DNA of 64,000 nt, taken from contig JARWMV010000240.1 of NCBI GenBank assembly GCA_030998015.1, positions 992,001 to 1,056,000 on the forward strand, written 5' to 3'. Every line of letters begins with the position of its first letter. The first letter of the stretch is position 1. The translations under genes and the position numbers were made by a program. Below, piece after piece: positions 46,463 through 58,633 of this stretch. The stretch comes from Ceratorhiza oryzae-sativae. Lineage: Eukaryota; Basidiomycota; Agaricomycetes; Cantharellales; Ceratobasidiaceae. The notes beneath the pieces were generated by a model. The model did not search any database. It was not told the origin of the DNA and saw nothing but the letters and a program-made list of their open reading frames with translations.

Positions 46463-47527
46463 TTACAGACCATATCCAACTAATTGTAAAGTTCCAGAGA
46501 CAGTAGCGACCAGACCCAAAAGAGCAACTACCTAATAATGCCAATAAAGATGGTCAGCATCGAGGTAAGAGTGGTGAGGGAACCGGTGCAAGCTGGGCAT
46601 GTCATTTGGCTGAGATGCTGACTTACTTCCGTAGCTACACCCCACTTCTTGAGCTGCTTGTTGAATTCATCATGTCCACGGTTTGGTACCCCTGCGCCGG
46701 TGCCAGCTACAAAATAGATTGTCTATTAAAGTGCGGCATCCCGCTGATTTAAACTCTAGGCGTACCGAATTGCTCTGCCTGAAGCTTGGTCTTCATTGTC
46801 AGTGCTGTCTTCGCGATCGGGCCAACAACTAAACTCGAAAACGGCAGAAGGAGAACGAGACCAAGCCCAGCACTAATAAGCAGTCCGCGCGATGTAGTAA
46901 GCCTGGACAAAAGCTAGATCGTTGACAACTTGTATTAGCGCACGTTGTGAGAAATCAATCGTTCCAAAGCCTACCCGATCGCTGGGCATCCTAATTCCGA
47001 GATCGCTAGCTCCTCGTCCGATATAATTGCGATTGTAGGCGACATTTGCCGGCGCGTTATACGCCGCAATAAGGAACGCAGCTCCAGACACTCCAGCGAG
47101 AGTGAGACTTGAAGCAGCAGCCTTGTTCACATCTTCGAACTTTTCAAGGTTTGTCGCAGGTTGGGCCTTGTCAAATGGAGTACGGCCAAGAAACGATGGA
47201 AGTGTATAAAGCGGCGCGGAAGCAGCTAGACCTGCTCAAGCCAGATTCCAGCTATTAACTGGCCGATGGTAACATATCGAGGTACGTACCAGTAAAGATA
47301 CCCGCTGCGACGGTCCCAATCACGCGGCCAGAGTCGTACAGAGTCTCAGACATGTTGTGTGCAATAAGAGGAATCCGGTATAGTTCCAACTCTTCTGTTG
47401 GCCATTTTATATGGTGAATGGACTTGGTGACGTCGGGCAACGATTTCGATGATTCCTGACGCGTGATGAAGTCACCACCCGGCATCACGTGCGTGTGGCG
47501 GTTCATGGGGCCCGTGGCAAACGTCAT
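46463..47527 (-). CDS. Membrane protein of unknown family, five exons
   Basis: Exons 47,290-47,527, 46,975-47,231, 46,766-46,913, 46,627-46,706 and 46,463-46,531 join in phase, with introns of 58, 61, 59 and 95 nt, giving about 263 intact residues. The ATG at 47,527 is the first in frame; the frame is open a little further to a GTG. Hydrophobic segments: around GRVIGTVAAGIFTG, LTLAGVSGAAFLIAAY, GLLISAGLGLVLLLPFSSLVV and a C-terminal VVALLGLVATVSGTLQL. So there are three or four membrane spans with a polar N-terminus (NRHTHVMPGGDF). I do not recognise a family. Every exon keeps frame, unlike most of its neighbours. Confidence 0.7.
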
Positions 47528-48299
47528 CGCCCACTCAGATATCGCCTGACTTGCAGAAACGAACACAGAGTGTTCGATTTCGGTTATTTTTGCGCTTAAT
47601 CGGCGCTTATGGGTGGTTTGGCTTACAGTACTGATCGCTTATATGCGTCCGTGAAATTTTCCATATATCTTGCCTCTCGTCTATCAGCCGCTTTTTTACT
47701 TGAGCATATGCACCAACAGTGATCAATTCCTAGCTGGTACAATCCGGTTATACACACGCGCAGAATTCGGGAATTTGTTGACGGTCGAGCAGTGGGTTAT
47801 GACCACCCTTATTTAGGCCAGTCGTGGCTCTTCTTAGTGGGGATTTCAATCCGAGCCAAACTGGAAAAGACTGCGCCCAACCCCAGAACCACCCAAGCAT
47901 TACAATTGGCTCAGACCCTGGAAATGGCGACCAGCTGTTGTAGGTGCGCTTGGAAGACGCCTAGCGTCGGCATGATTACTCACAATCGCAGCTCGAGCAG
48001 AATGACGGATGGCGGGACTGGCGCCCACCAGACTGTGACAAACTCTATCAATCCTGTCCATCGTTTATCCCCACCCGAATAGCCCCGTACACCGCAAACT
48101 CCGGGTATTTTAAGACACTGTCCAAGGAGCGCTAGGGCTTTGTGTTTCTATCTCGTCCAGGTGACTGGGATCTTTTGAATACGCCAAGTCGAGGTCACGC
48201 CTGGCTTTGCTCAACCTGCTCCCCTCTGCCGGCATGCCGTAAAATATCACGGTCGATAATATGTCTCCTCTTATCTACTAATTTGGCCAATGGAGACAC
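47528..48299. other. Intergenic region, nothing supported
   Basis: Lies between the divergent membrane protein gene (minus) and the decayed glycoprotein gene (plus). ORFs have no motif. No repeat or RNA gene is recognised. Confidence 0.4.
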
Positions 48300-49629
48300 T
48301 CGCTTAACTCCACCGGCGACCCTTATACATATCTGTATTGTGGACAATCATACCATAGTAGCTACACCGCCGGGTCGCAGGTAATTTACACAATGTACTT
48401 GCATCCAAACTGTGAACGGGCGCTATTGCTAGGTAATAATTCAGTTCAACGGAACCGATACCTATATTTTCGGCGCTAAGCGTACCAATCATGGTAGCTA
48501 TATGATCGAAGTGGATAACTAACAACCTCAGCTGTTACACGGTTTTATCCCAAACCGACCGAAGGGCGTGAATGGGATATACCAAGAGGTGAGTAGAAAT
48601 GATTCATGCAGATCAAGCAGTTTAAATCCTAGGGAGCCGATATATGCACGAAATAATATCTCGAATACGATCCACAAGGTGGTACTCACGAACTATGGCC
48701 AAGCTGATCGCCCCTATGTCGACGTCGACTTTATGACCTGGACGTGGGGCGAAGAACCGCAAGTTTTACAATGAGTGTATGCACATACGCAGCCCTTGAT
48801 ACGATTCCCTAGGTATAAAACCATAACGTTGGATAACGGAAATTTCGATTACTCTCTGGTCGACTCCTGGGTTGGTTCGGAGAATGACACGTTAGATTGC
48901 CCCAAAGGAAGCGGGTGGTGGGTATCTCGAGTTGAAATTTTCATATGCATTGATCGTATGAACCCAGAGAGACGAGCTGTAAAGGACTCAGTGCCTTGCT
49001 GATATTTGAAGGAGGCAGGATATATCTAGATGGAGCAACGCAGGACAATCATGGCATATTCACAGTTCAAATCGACAGCCATTCCCCGGTAACCTTGAAC
49101 GGCTCAACCAACGGGTACCATCCCAACCTTTCCCTTGCTAGTTGGATTGGTTATGTAGTGTGAAGCAGAGTCTAATCGTCTCACGCTTTCAAAGTATTTC
49201 TCAGATGGGCTTGGCCCGGAATCCCATACCCTTACAGTTACCAACACGGAGATGGGAAAGTCCTTAACATTAACTATGTCCAACTCCCACCGACTTCCAA
49301 CTCAAGCAATAGTCATAAGACATACATCATTATTGCCACAGGTGCGGCGTTTTAACCATGGTAATTTTGGTAGCACTAACATTGTGGTATCTGATACGAC
49401 ACAGGAGACGACATCCGAAACTTGTTGATCCAATCACCGGGGAGATTAAGCCATATACTAGCACACCTCTACTCGCAAATGTTGCGCGTGATTCTCGGTC
49501 ACAAGCTACTGCCGCGACGCCGCCGCCATGCTTCAAACGGTATCAGGCGGCTGCTCGAGAAGCAGACAGGGGACGAAACCAATGAGCGGAGAATCCGGGA
49601 GTGCCTAGGGGTCAAGCCCAGAGTTCAAG
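48300..49629 (+). pseudogene. Decayed single-pass membrane glycoprotein with two beta-sandwich domains
   Basis: Fragments in different frames follow an order familiar from large Agaricomycete families of extracellular beta-sandwich plus one transmembrane helix. First domain: FNGTDTYIFGAKRTNHGSYM (about 48,445), then ARNNISNTIHKVVLTNYGQ and VDVDFMTWTWG (48,650-48,750). Second domain: ITLDNGNFDYSLVDSWVGSE (about 48,820), GGRIYLDGATQDNHGIFTV (about 49,015) and LNINYVQLPP (about 49,270). Then comes the membrane segment VILVALTLWYLIRHRRRH (about 49,360) and a cytoplasmic tail to 49,582. In-frame stops (for example TAA near 48,507) and frame changes interrupt it and no start is clear, so I call it a pseudogene. 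Splicing could repair some, but not all, of the breaks. Confidence 0.55.
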
Positions 49630-50383
49630 CGTGACATCAGATAGACATTGGACGATGTCACAGATACACTTCCGCCCGGCTAACAAAAGGTGAGGTTTAT
49701 TCGTTGCCGTTGAGAGACGCGATCCTGATGTCATTAGGCAGCTGAACGGTTTGCAGCTCGACATCAACAACGAGCACATTTTTAGTCAAGCCAAGCAGTG
49801 GGACGTGGCTCGATGTGGCCGAAGGCAGTAGTTACATAAAACCCTTTGGTGGCAACTCTTCTGACGCTTGACTGTTTTTCCGGTTGTGCTTCTTCCAGCT
49901 ATTGAGCCGTCTCCTGAAGAGCACATGGGAGTGGTACATAATCGTTTTAGGCGATTTATTCTTCGCTTTCCTTTCATAGGATCTAGGCTGGAGGAATTTC
50001 ATCGGGTTGTTGGCCGCTGTGACCTCCAGTGTGTTCGCGCGCCAGGTTCTGGTCACGCGAAAAGAATAGAGACGGAGGTAAAACACGATTGGGTTGGAGA
50101 ATGAGAACTCGGCGTCCCACGCCATTAGCAATACCGAAATAGGTTTGCTGGGGCCGTGGTGCTGTGACGTCGAAGATCCGAGCCTGAACCATTTTAGTTG
50201 TAATATGGTGCAATTTGAAACAGTTGCACAGCCTCCTCACGGCGACCCCACGGAGCAGGGGTTGTGTGCCTGGTGTCGATGCGTCGTGAATCTCCGCATC
50301 ACGTGCTGGAGTGCTTAAGGAGATCGGGGACAGGAACTGCAAACCAGTCTTTCTTTTTCTTCTGCCAACCACGTTCGTTACCC
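49630..50383. other. Intergenic region, nothing supported
   Basis: Upstream region of the glycosyltransferase gene. A TTTCTTTTTCTTCTG pyrimidine run just before the start (about 50,350) is a common fungal core-promoter feature. No gene is recognised. Confidence 0.4.
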
Positions 50384-52363
50384 ATGGGCAAACTGCACCT
50401 GCGCCCAACTCGCCGCGATGCTGTCGTCGCGCTAATGGGGATGGTGTGCGTGCTGCTGTTCACGCGCATGTACGACCTGTCGCTCCAGGACATCGGTGCC
50501 CTCACTTGCTGCGCGACGTGCCCGACTTGCTGGCCCAGTCGACCAAGCCCAAGCCCAAGCCGGCGTACAAGGCCCCCAGCGTGGCCCAGCACGACGACGT
50601 TCCTGGGCCTGCACCGGTCCCTGTCCTCCCGAAGCGTGCGCTGGTCTGTGCCTAGCCCTGTCGTCCGTCGGCTCACATATGTCTCTTTCCAGACGGGAAC
50701 GACGCCATACACAACCCCGCCCAACATCCCGTCACGAGCCAGTCGAGTGTAGCTTGGCCGAATCTCTCGGCAGGTCTCCCCAAGACCAAGCTTGTCAAGC
50801 ATGGTCCCGGCTGGACGATCTTCGAGAACATTTACATGAGCAACGGCACCATGTACATTGTCACTGACGACGATCCCGGCTTGTGGCCTGCCAGGCGAAT
50901 GATGATCGACACGGGCATTACCGCACTCAACACGCCTGAAAACATTGCAGCTCGGGAACCGACAAAGTATGAAATGGACTGGATTACTCCAAAAAAGGCA
51001 CAGGAGATGTGGGGAGTCAGGATATGGGACGTTTCTGAGTTTACAGTGCGTTTTGCTTCAACTTGCCTATCTGGACGGGGTACTGAGAATAGTTTCAGAT
51101 CCTTTGGTGGGACCCGTTGCAGTGTACGTACTCTTGGCGATGCCAGGCTTCTCTCGACTCACGTTTACTACCAGTCATCAATCACTACTACCACTTTGCG
51201 GCCGAACTCCTCATGGGCACATGGCGCATGCTCGCATCGTACGACCCGCACATCACCGCCCGAGGCGAATACACGAGCATTCCCACTCCAGTACGGGCCA
51301 TCTTCCCCCACGTGGAACCTCGAGTCTGGCGAGACGGTCCAAGCTTCAACCAGTTCTTTCTTCACTCGGTCTGGCCAGGAATCGGTGAGCATGCATCCTT
51401 CCCCTTGGACCCTGAGGGATATTAATCTCGTGACAGGGCTTGAGTTCAATGATGCTTGGGAAGACAGGGTCAGGTTGACCAAGTCTTCCGCACCAGATGC
51501 ACCGCGAAACCCCGCTCCACACGCATTCCTCTACCAAACACTGCTTCTCGCAGACCGATCTGCTTCGTTCCGCGGGCCGCATTGTGGTGCTAATGCGCGA
51601 ACTGTCTCTGAAGCCGTCGAGGCCACGCGCAAAGACCTCGAAGACGGACCCGGCGTAGATAAAGGCCGATGGTGGTGGGAACCTGTTCGCCGACGGGTAA
51701 TGAAAATGGCCAGTGTGAATACTGCCGTACAGGATATCAGCCTGTGGTGGTACGGCGGTCAGGAAGATGTTCAGCGCTTGAAAGACGGACTCGAGGGCGG
51801 GCGGCCGACGGTGGTGATCACCTACATTTCCCGACAAACCGCTGGCCGGAGGAAACTTGTTCAAGCCGATCACGAAGTGCTCGTCAAGTGTCTTCGGGAA
51901 CTCGTCGAGCGGAAAAATGCCGAGGGCGTCCGACCTTGGCATTTGGAGATTGTCGAAGCCGAGCACTTGTCTCGCGAGGAACAAGTTCGCCTTGCGGCGA
52001 GGACAACGATCATGCTTGGCGTGCACGGCAATGGCTTGACGCATTTGTTATTGATGCCGCTCTCCCCCCTCTCGACCGTGATTGAGATGTTCATTCCAGG
52101 AGGGTTTGCTCGGGATTATCAGTGGACCTCGACTGCGCTCGGGATGAGGCATTATGGGGTTCATAATGATACGTAAGTTGCGCTTACGCTCTCCCCATGG
52201 TCGATGCTCATTGGTTGTGGACGTTGGTAGTGCGTTTACGGAGCCTAGTCTTCCTCCAGTGTCCTACCCCGAAGGATTCCAGGGTAATGCCATCCCGGTT
52301 CATGGACCGTTTGTGGCCAGTTTGATTGAGGAGCGTGTGGACGGCCTTTCCAAGGGGCACTAG
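50384..52363 (+). CDS. GT61-like glycosyltransferase (DUF563 type), type II membrane
   Basis: Exons 50,384-50,647, 50,693-51,045, a 25-base exon 51,099-51,123, 51,175-51,384, 51,437-52,172 and 52,231-52,363 join in phase. It begins with a short cytoplasmic end and a signal anchor (AVVALMGMVCVLLFTRMYDL), then a Lys/Pro stem, so a Golgi or ER lumenal enzyme is expected. The catalytic part shows GT61/DUF563 landmarks: GWTIFENIYMSNGTMYIV, an INHYYHFAAELLMGTWR region built across the micro-exon, and IMLGVHGNGLTHLLLMPLSP with a following IEMF. Related enzymes add xylose or GlcNAc to glycans; the donor here cannot be told. One base seems missing near 50,500, between the anchor and the stem; elsewhere the gene is intact. 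Confidence 0.8.
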
Positions 52364-52748
52364 TCAGGATCGATACTAGGTTTAGGGGCTGCGGAGTGAA
52401 GCCATTTGTTCTATCCTTTATTTCTGTCTGGGTTTGTGACATGTGCATTGGGGGTTTTTCTCTGGATTTTAACGGATAATTACCATGGTCATACAGTAAA
52501 TTTTTATAGTAAATCATGTGGTGTTACGATCAACGGTTGGATTGTCAATTAGGCTTGGATTTGTTTCTGCAGCCACGACTGCCACATGGTCTCCTAATCC
52601 TGACTCATGTGGGCGCTTATGACTCGCCGCGTCTCTGATCTTAGCCTCCACAACAGTCTTCTCTGATCGCGCAGTTGCTCAGCCAAGGGGCTAGTCTTGC
52701 CATTTCAACCACTGATCACTGGCTTATACCCCTGTCTGATCAACCAAG
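52364..52748. other. Intergenic region
   Basis: 385 bp containing the 3' end of the glycosyltransferase and the promoter of the WD40 gene. No further feature is supported. Confidence 0.4.
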
Positions 52749-54170
52749 ATGTCCGCCGCGACGGTGCTCCACTATGAAGCGCAATCGCCCATCTACGCGC
52801 TCGACTGGTGCCACACTCACGGGCCCAATTCGTCCCGCGCGCGGTCAGCATTCCGAATCGCCCTGGGCACCTTTGTCGAGGACTACCGCAACCGCATCAC
52901 CATCGTCGGCCTGCCCGACGAATCCTCTCTCCTCGAGCCCTCGTCCTCGGCTCGGATTTCGTCGTGTTGGCCGAAGCGATGCACGGCTATCCGCCCACGC
53001 GATTACAATGGGAGCCCGCGAGCGCCGTGGGCCAGAGCTGGCCGATCAAGACGAGCGGTGCCGAGTTGTTGGCCACGACGGGCGACGCGTTGCGCGTGTG
53101 GGAGTTTATCACAGAGAGCGATGGGGGTGTTGGGCCTGGGTCGCAGGCTGGGTATGTGGGGAGGCAAGGAACAGCAGGGTTGGGCGGAAAGTTGAGTCAG
53201 AAGATTGCCTTGTCTAGTGTGAGTTTTTCTTTTAGGGTTTTGGAGGTTGGGTGCAATGGGTACTGATGTGTCTGCGTGCGATCCTAGAGTAAAAATCCGA
53301 ACCCGACGACTCCGCCCTTGACGTCGTTTGCGTGGAACACGATCTCACCTTCACTCATCGTCACTTCGTCGATCGATACCACGTGTACGGTGTGGGATAT
53401 ATCGTCTAGCACGGCCGTGACTCAGCTCATCGCTCACGATCGCGAAGTCTACGACGTCGCTTGGGTCCCGCACAGCACCGACGCCTTTGTGAGCGTCGGC
53501 GCCGACGGGTCGTTGCGTGCATTCGACCTGCGGTCGCTCGAGCACTCCACGATCCTGTATGAAACGAGTAATCCGGCGGTCGTCAAGACGGAAGATGGTG
53601 TCCCGACCGGTCGGACGGGCGGGGCGTCGTTGTTGCGAGTCGCGTTTAACCCGCTGGACGCGAATTATCTGGCGACGTTTCATATGGATAGTTCGAATGT
53701 CCAGGTGCTGGATATGAGGAATCCTGGGAATCCGGTGGTAGAGCTCAAGGGCCATCGGGGTGCTGTGAGCGCGATTGGCTGGGGTGCAGCCGAGGGGAGT
53801 ATGCTTGCTAGTGCTGGTACGTGACGTCGTGCCGAGGTGCAGCTACCATTGCATTGATTTTCCTGGGATGGTTCAAGGCGACGACTGCCAAGTTCTTGTC
53901 TGGGATCTCACAACGACCATGGTCAACGCCAGTGCAAACCAACAGCAGCAAACACGCGGACCGGGGCTCGCGTCTCCTCGGCCGCCGGAAAACGCGAGCG
54001 CTCGGGCGGTATACGAGCCGGCCATGGCCTATACAGCCCCTGCCGAGATCAACAATCTTGCATGGTCTCCGCCGATGGCTGGGTTCAGTTTGGGTAATGG
54101 CGTGCATAGTCAGCCGGGCGAGTGGGTCGTGATGTCCATGGGCAAGAGCGTGAGGGCGTTGAAGATTTAG
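52749..54170 (+). CDS. DCAF7/WDR68/TTG1-like WD40 protein
   Basis: Three exons: 52,749-53,218, 53,288-53,816 and 53,878-54,170. The order and wording of motifs match the highly conserved DCAF7 family: an N-terminal YALDWC strand, an EDYRNRITIVGL block, a TTGDALRVWEF blade, then SSIDTTCTVWDI, IAHDREVYDVAWVP, SVGADGSLRAFDLRSLEHST, FNPLDANYLATFHMD, GDDCQVLVWDL and a C-terminal AYTAPAEINNLAWSPP. It is a scaffold WD40 propeller that binds DYRK/HIPK-type kinases and CUL4-DDB1 in animals and MYB/bHLH factors in plants; a scaffold role is the safe inference here. The first exon is one base short near 52,935-52,950. A Gln-rich loop (QQQQ) near 53,943 interrupts the last blades. Confidence 0.88.
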
Positions 54171-54583
54171 ATGGATTTTGGATGTGATGTTGGGTGTGGT
54201 ATTTATTGATGAAATATACTGATGAATTATGCCATATGCTCGGTTGGATATTGGCTCGAATCGTATCTGAAGGCTCGGTATCGGCGTGAGGCGTTGGTCC
54301 ACCTTATGTCGCGGAATTTGATAGTTGTCCGACTTTTAGGTTTGAACACCCCCTACATGCCCCGGATAGTGAAGCACAACGTCGTCCAGACTTGAAACAC
54401 GTATGCTCGTGTTGATGGGCAGTGAAAACTGACATAAGCCTCCGAGCGCCAGCATCATTCCGACCACCACATCCTCAGTTGCGAACATCCATCTTGTAGA
54501 TCTACGGCACAAACAGCCCTGATACAAGACAACACAACCCCCCCCCCCCTGTATTTTCGTTCTTGGCTATCGCCAAAGCCTCC
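54171..54583. promoter_or_regulatory. Intergenic region with poly-C run
   Basis: 413 bp upstream of the transcription factor gene. A run of 12 C (54,538-54,549) lies 35 bp before the start codon. No TATA box is evident. Such a homopolymer is prone to length error. Confidence 0.35.
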
Positions 54584-56630
54584 ATGATCAAGCAAAACTC
54601 CAGTCGACCGGGTCCTATTGGCACCAGCTGTCTGACCTGTAAACGCCGGTTAGCACTCGCTTGGAGCTCGATGAAAAACGAAATTTGATAATCTTTTATA
54701 GACGAAAGAAGTGTGATAGAACTCGGCCAGTTTGCGCAAGATGCGCCAAAGGTGGATTCGTTTGTCTGGGATATGCGCATCTCGGCCAAACCACATCAAC
54801 CCCAGATTCAGAGTCGCCTGTGTCACCCTCGAAGATTGCAAAAGACCAAATGTGATTTCAAGTCAAGATAATTCAGACAGGTCTAGCTCTGGACGTTCTG
54901 GCTGGCTATGCGAGGACTTGGCTACTGGGTACGCTTCCTCGCGACACGCTCAGGCGGATTTCGACATGACCGACTCACTATCATCCTCTTGTTCCCACGA
55001 ATCTATGGAAAGGAGATATCATTCTTCTTTTTACTCTCGCTCTTGTAGTTCTAGTGGTTCTCCTGCCAGTCCCAATGCCCCCTCTGTGGAAGTTTATTCC
55101 AGTTCAACCAGCATGCTGCAGACATTCCGTGATCAAGGTCTCAGAGATGCCATCCGAAGACCTTTGGAACGTATGATCCGAGCATTTCAATCCGTACCAA
55201 GCCGTATGCCACTTATCTGCCACCTGACACTGCGAGGTCCATGATAGACTTCATTCTGGCTCAACGTATGTGCAATACAAAACTCACGGTAGCCACATTG
55301 ACGGGCGATCTTACACCAAATAAACAGATAATGAGCTAGTAAAGCTCGCATACTTCAAGCCCGCCCGCGGAGAACTGGAAAACATTCGAAGCATTATGGT
55401 CCAGCGGCTTGAAACCTCCCAATCGACACGCTTGACACTGTTCTTCGCATGTCAAATTATCGCGCTTATCTGGATGGGACTATCGCACAGAGCCAATCCG
55501 CTTACCTTGACTGGCTGGCCGATTTGACCAGCGGTTACGCTCTGCTAATTGGTCTGCTGCCCCAGGCAAGGTGACAGACCGACTCACTGCGAGCTTAGAG
55601 GTGCTCTCTTTCGATTGTCACAAATGTTAGCTAACACTTGGGTTGGGTTCCCCAGGTAGCCTTCCTTAAACTGAAGCTATGTCCGAGTTCCAGCGCATAT
55701 CAAGTACTCAAGGACTCGGCCCCTATTTTCCTCCAGATGGCTCTCTCAGAACCGTCCCTGCAGACATCCTCGCCTTTCCCGGGCTCGATATCTGTAGCCC
55801 ATGTACTCGCATCCACCCGGTTTGAGCTTGGTCATTTCGTGCTGTTCGATTCAATGTGCTCGATGTTCTACGGCCTCCCTCAAGCGATTGACTATGATAC
55901 CTCAGTTCCCCCACTGCAATCCACTCACCCTGCTGAGTGGGGGCTTGGCTGCCCAGCGGCATTGTTGATGATTCTGATCGATATAAACTCCTGTTATTAC
56001 CGAGTTCAAACTGGCCATGAGTTTACTTGGCCGCTGATCGAGCGTCGCCTTTTAGAATGGCAGCCTCGATTGCCAGAACAGTTCTCAGACGATGAGGACT
56101 CGTGGAAAACTGTCGCATGTATAGCCGTTCAGGAGAGTTGGCGGCATACCCTGCTGGTGTATTTATACATGGTAAGTTACCTCGTGATAGCCCAAGGAGT
56201 TTACTTGAAGTCAGGGACGTTGATCTAGACGCTTAGCAATGCGACATCGGATGATCGCCGTGTCCGCTTCTCCGTTCGACAAATATTTAACCTGATGACT
56301 ACGCTCAAAGAATCTCACAATACACTTATCAGCGTGCACCTCTTGGCTCAATACATAATTGTAAGTCTCAGGAACATTGGGATTTTGCATTACGCGCGCT
56401 TGACCTTGCGATACATTCAGGCTGGCGCGTGCGCGAGAAACGAGCATCACCGCGCTGCCGCTCGGGAGTGGCTCGGAGATGGACTTAAAAATGGATTATG
56501 GATTGTCAGAGGAGCCGATTTCATACCTGTGCTGGACTTTCTTTGGCACGGCGCCGCGGCGGATGGGCGACCGATCAAATGGAGTGAGTATGTTTATGCG
56601 AGGCAAGTCATGCTTCCCGTTACCTTGTAA
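54584..56630 (+). CDS. Zn(II)2Cys6 fungal transcription factor, frame-broken
   Basis: Exon 1 (54,584-54,648) ends in SCLTCKRR and a 53-nt intron (54,649-54,701) leads into RKKCDRTRPVCARCAKGG. Together they give C-x2-C-x6-C-x6-C-x2-C-x6-C, the fungal binuclear zinc cluster. A Ser-rich linker follows (about 54,830-55,110), then helical segments typical of the fungal-specific transcription factor domain: MLQTFRDQGLRDAIRRPLERM, ELVKLAYFKPARGELENIRS, FELGHFVLFDSMCSMFYGLPQ and PAEWGLGCPAALLMILIDIN. Introns near 55,270-55,327, 56,171-56,227 and 56,360-56,420 join in phase to the end DFLWHG...VMLPVTL (stop 56,628-56,630). Frame changes near 54,850, 55,200, 55,460 and 55,580-55,650 are not all explained by introns. 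It is a nuclear regulator of unknown target; the break count makes pseudogene or sequence error possible. Confidence 0.75.
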
Positions 56631-56885
56631 TTCCCGCGTTGTTGCGTCCTGGTAGTTTGCGAGCTTTTCGTTTCCCTAGACTAACTATATGTGACATGCA
56701 TATGGCATATGATAAACCCTTATTTTGGGGGGCTATTCAAAGGACAAATTGATGAGACTGCTCTGTTAGGACTTCCCGCGCGATAAAAAACGATTTGAAG
56801 ATGCGCAATGTATCATTGCGCATACATGTACACATAAGTTCTTTCCCGCCAGGCTCACGCCCAGCCTATAACCGTTTCGTATTAT
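56631..56885. other. 3' flank of the transcription factor gene
   Basis: AT-rich gap with no supported feature, ending where the foldback repeat begins. Confidence 0.35.
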
Positions 56886-57923
56886 AGCGGTTTGCAAAAT
56901 TACTTGCGGGTCTGGTTTTCAAGATCTCGAGCCGGGAGCAAAGGGAGAGAGATGGAGAGGAGAAAAATGCGTGGATGGCAGCGAAGCGTGGTCAATGGAG
57001 GAGATTATATACAATTTTAGAATGGAGAAAACATCGCCCATCGTTCTATGTACGTATCATGAGAAACTGCAAGGGTTAAAAAACCACTGTTGGCGTAACA
57101 AAATTGTGTTTTCAGTGTCGGATTTTGGCTCTGGGTTCGTTAAGAACCCACACAGGGTGGTTTCAAGCACCAGGTGATGCGTGCGTAAAAAAAGAACAAA
57201 GCCAAAAACACTGATTTGACTGAGATATTGACTACAGTCAAACAGGGGCAAAACCCCCAGAAAACCACACCGAGTTCCGCATATTGAGGGTGGAATTTGC
57301 CCTCAATATTTTCGTATGTGCTTGCTAGGTAGTATTTGATTCATGTACTGTATAACAGACGTTTCGAGGAGTGGAATAAGATGTGACCGCAACCTGTAGA
57401 TAGTTACTAGTGGGTTTATAACTCTGCGAAAGGAAGCTCCATGGGTACACAAAATGATAAAGAAGCTGCTTAGTCCACTAAAACGAGTCTTCCGTAGCTT
57501 GCGGTCATAATTCCACCCTCAACATGCGGAACTCGGTGTTGTTTTCCAGGGGTTTTGCCCCCGTTTGAATGCAGTCAATATCTCAGTCAAATCAGTTTTT
57601 TTGGCTTTGTTGTTTTTACGCACGCATTACCCGGTGCCTGAAACGACTCTATATGGGCTCTTAACGAACCCAAAGCCAAAATTCGATACTGAAAACATGA
57701 TTTTGTATCGCCAACACTGGTTTTTCAACCCTTGTATTTTCTCATGAAATGTACATAGAATGATGGGCGATATTTTCTCCATTCTAAAAATGTACATAAT
57801 CTCTTCCATTGACCACGCTTCGCTGCCATCCACGCGTTTTTCTCCTCTCCATCTTTCTTCCCTTGCTTCCGGCTCGAGCGATTGAAAATCGGACCCGCAA
57901 GTACTTTTGCAAACCGCCGTAAC
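56886..57923. repeat. 1-kb foldback (inverted repeat) element
   Basis: Left arm about 56,886-57,297 and right arm about 57,509-57,923 are inverted copies separated by a 211-bp loop. Landmarks shared in inverse order: GCGGTTTGCAAAA at the outside, CTCGAGCCGG, GATGGAGAGGAGAAAAA, GGCAGCGAAGCGTGGTCAATGG, and CCGAGTTCCGCAT plus GAGGGTGGAATT at the loop edge. The arms have diverged, but each keeps an open 68-codon frame (56,971-57,177 plus; 57,627-57,833 minus) with 53 of 68 identical residues. A transcript would form a long hairpin. It is probably a foldback or MITE-type transposable element, or two inverted copies of a small repeat. Confidence 0.75.
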
Positions 57924-58633
57924 AGCCTCGTGAATTCAGACCCCGCCCAACACGGAGGCATTGAGGTACAGTGGAGTTCCTGTCCCTGCTTATTGCATGC
58001 ATGCTGGCTTCTTTGGTGGGTTCCTGCAAACGACTCTTTATGGCTCCCGGATCACGTGCACCCATCGACGTACTGCACCAATTGCACGCTCGAAACGTTA
58101 GCCTCATCGAGAACAGCTTGGCCATGTTGGGGGAATGTAGCTCACAATGACGTCTAACTATATACACTATTTTGAAATTAAGTCAACCCAATCGGCATGC
58201 CGGAGGCTTAAGTGTCAGGCAGCCACTTAGCAGCTGACCCACAAAATCTGATGACCAAGTTAGAAACTTTGACGGCCTGCCACAATGGACACAGTCACCT
58301 CTCACCTTTAATCGTGCCAAATGTCATTGCACAAACAGGGTTTATGTTTTTCTGCGACTGATGACATTGGACGTCAAATTAGTAGACCTGTCGCATGATT
58401 GAACTGATGAATATACGCAGATCTCGCGTTCGATATTAAATTTATCGTGATCAGAACGCGGTACACTTCGTGAATTTGCTAAAGAAGAAATCCACATTGT
58501 CCTCCATCACCAACTCCACGTGTTGTACACATGTTTGTACCCGTGACCTCCCCAAGGACTGCATTAACGCCGGCACAGGAATCCCGGCCACGCGCTACCC
58601 TTGACCACCATATCAACCTCCAGCGCCGCCGTC
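57924..58633. other. Intergenic region upstream of the NLR gene
   Basis: No supported feature. Open frames run into the foldback arm or are antisense noise. Confidence 0.4.
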
